Shown piece after piece: positions 63,899-64,000 of a stretch of DNA of 64,000 nucleotides. The stretch is from Andreprevotia lacus DSM 23236. GTDB taxonomy: Bacteria > Pseudomonadota > Gammaproteobacteria > Burkholderiales > Chitinibacteraceae. How positions within the stretch are numbered: the first letter of the stretch is position 1; every line of letters starts with the position of its first letter. The DNA lies in assembly GCF_900176275.1 (NCBI RefSeq), contig NZ_FWXD01000002.1, positions 44,917-108,916 on the forward strand. Reading direction: 5' to 3'. A program made the translations under genes and the position numbers. The notes beneath the pieces were generated by a model, which worked only from the letters and a program-made list of their open reading frames with translations, made no database searches and was not told the DNA's origin.

Positions 63899-64000
63899 AT
63901 GGATGATCTGCGCGAACAACTGGCGGCAATGCTCGATATCGGCGTTGCCCTGTCGGGCGAGACCGACATCAACCGCTTGATGCAGCGCATCCTCGATGCG
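63899..64000 (+). CDS. Start of a GAF-domain signalling protein (partial)
   Basis: Thirty-four codons to the window end: MDDLREQLAAMLDIGVALSG and then DINRLMQRILDA. This is the typical first helix and start of a GAF domain in signalling proteins (HD-GYP, cyclase or kinase). A GGAGGGG ribosome-binding site precedes it. The output domain lies outside the window. Confidence 0.6.
   Translation, partial: MDDLREQLAAMLDIGVALSGETDINRLMQRILDA

Overview
The window reads as a chromosomal segment of a betaproteobacterium, most likely of the order Neisseriales (Chitinibacteraceae/Chromobacteriaceae-like). The basis is the GC-rich coding style, the gene sets (ubiE-ubiJ-ubiB, phoB-phoR, ntrB-ntrC, type I glnA, tandem DUF1631 genes) and a large secreted GH18 chitinase. 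This taxonomic call is inference, since no rRNA is present.

Layout. 1-8.5 kb: a complete type I-F CRISPR-Cas locus on the minus strand (cas1, cas2-3, csy1, csy2, csy3, cas6f), then a leader with a consensus IHF site and the first two repeats of an array that leaves the window on the left. 8.9-11.8 kb: a polyamine-type ABC substrate-binding protein, a VanZ-like membrane protein and a QueD-like enzyme. 12.3-15.3 kb: a modular chitinase behind a TTGACA promoter followed by two AACCGGTT palindromes. 15.4-23.6 kb: transaldolase, PhoR/PhoB with a Pho-box-like site, ubiquinone genes (ubiE, ubiJ, ubiB) and a STAS protein. 24-28.8 kb: NtrC/NtrB with their own sigma-54 promoter and NtrC site, and small genes. 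29.1-31.4 kb: egtD-egtB for ergothioneine.

31.4-44.5 kb is an integrated P4-like element between egtB and glnA, bounded by imperfect direct repeats of about 100 bp derived from the glnA 3' end and terminator. It has a tyrosine integrase, AlpA and excisionase-type HTH proteins, an Ash-like ORF and a P4-alpha-type replicase split into a zinc-finger/Toprim primase and a DUF927 ATPase. Three consecutive minus-strand terminators precede the AlpA operon. Cargo is an XRE-ImmA protease with a PIN nuclease, two paralogous one-helix membrane proteins, a HigA antitoxin with a decayed HigB, and a lone YgiT-type zinc finger. The element carries two 91-bp blocks of 9-bp iterons (GTGTCACAG) in inverted orientation about 10 kb apart. 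One lies inside a coding sequence, where it encodes Cys-Asp-Thr repeats. This resembles the ori/crr pair of satellite phage P4.

44.5-64 kb: glnA with a sigma-54 promoter and two NtrC sites 32 bp apart, rhodanese, two DUF1631 proteins flanking a small conserved gene and a 265-bp MITE, aroE and mtgA. The window ends in a tightly packed signalling cluster: CHASE2 Ser/Thr kinase, PP2C phosphatase, FHA protein, CHASE2 adenylate cyclase, metallo-beta-lactamase-fold putative phosphodiesterase, GAF-fused PilB/GspE-type ATPase and the start of another GAF protein. The cluster suggests one sensor type (CHASE2) feeding both protein phosphorylation and cyclic-nucleotide output. The exact output is unknown.
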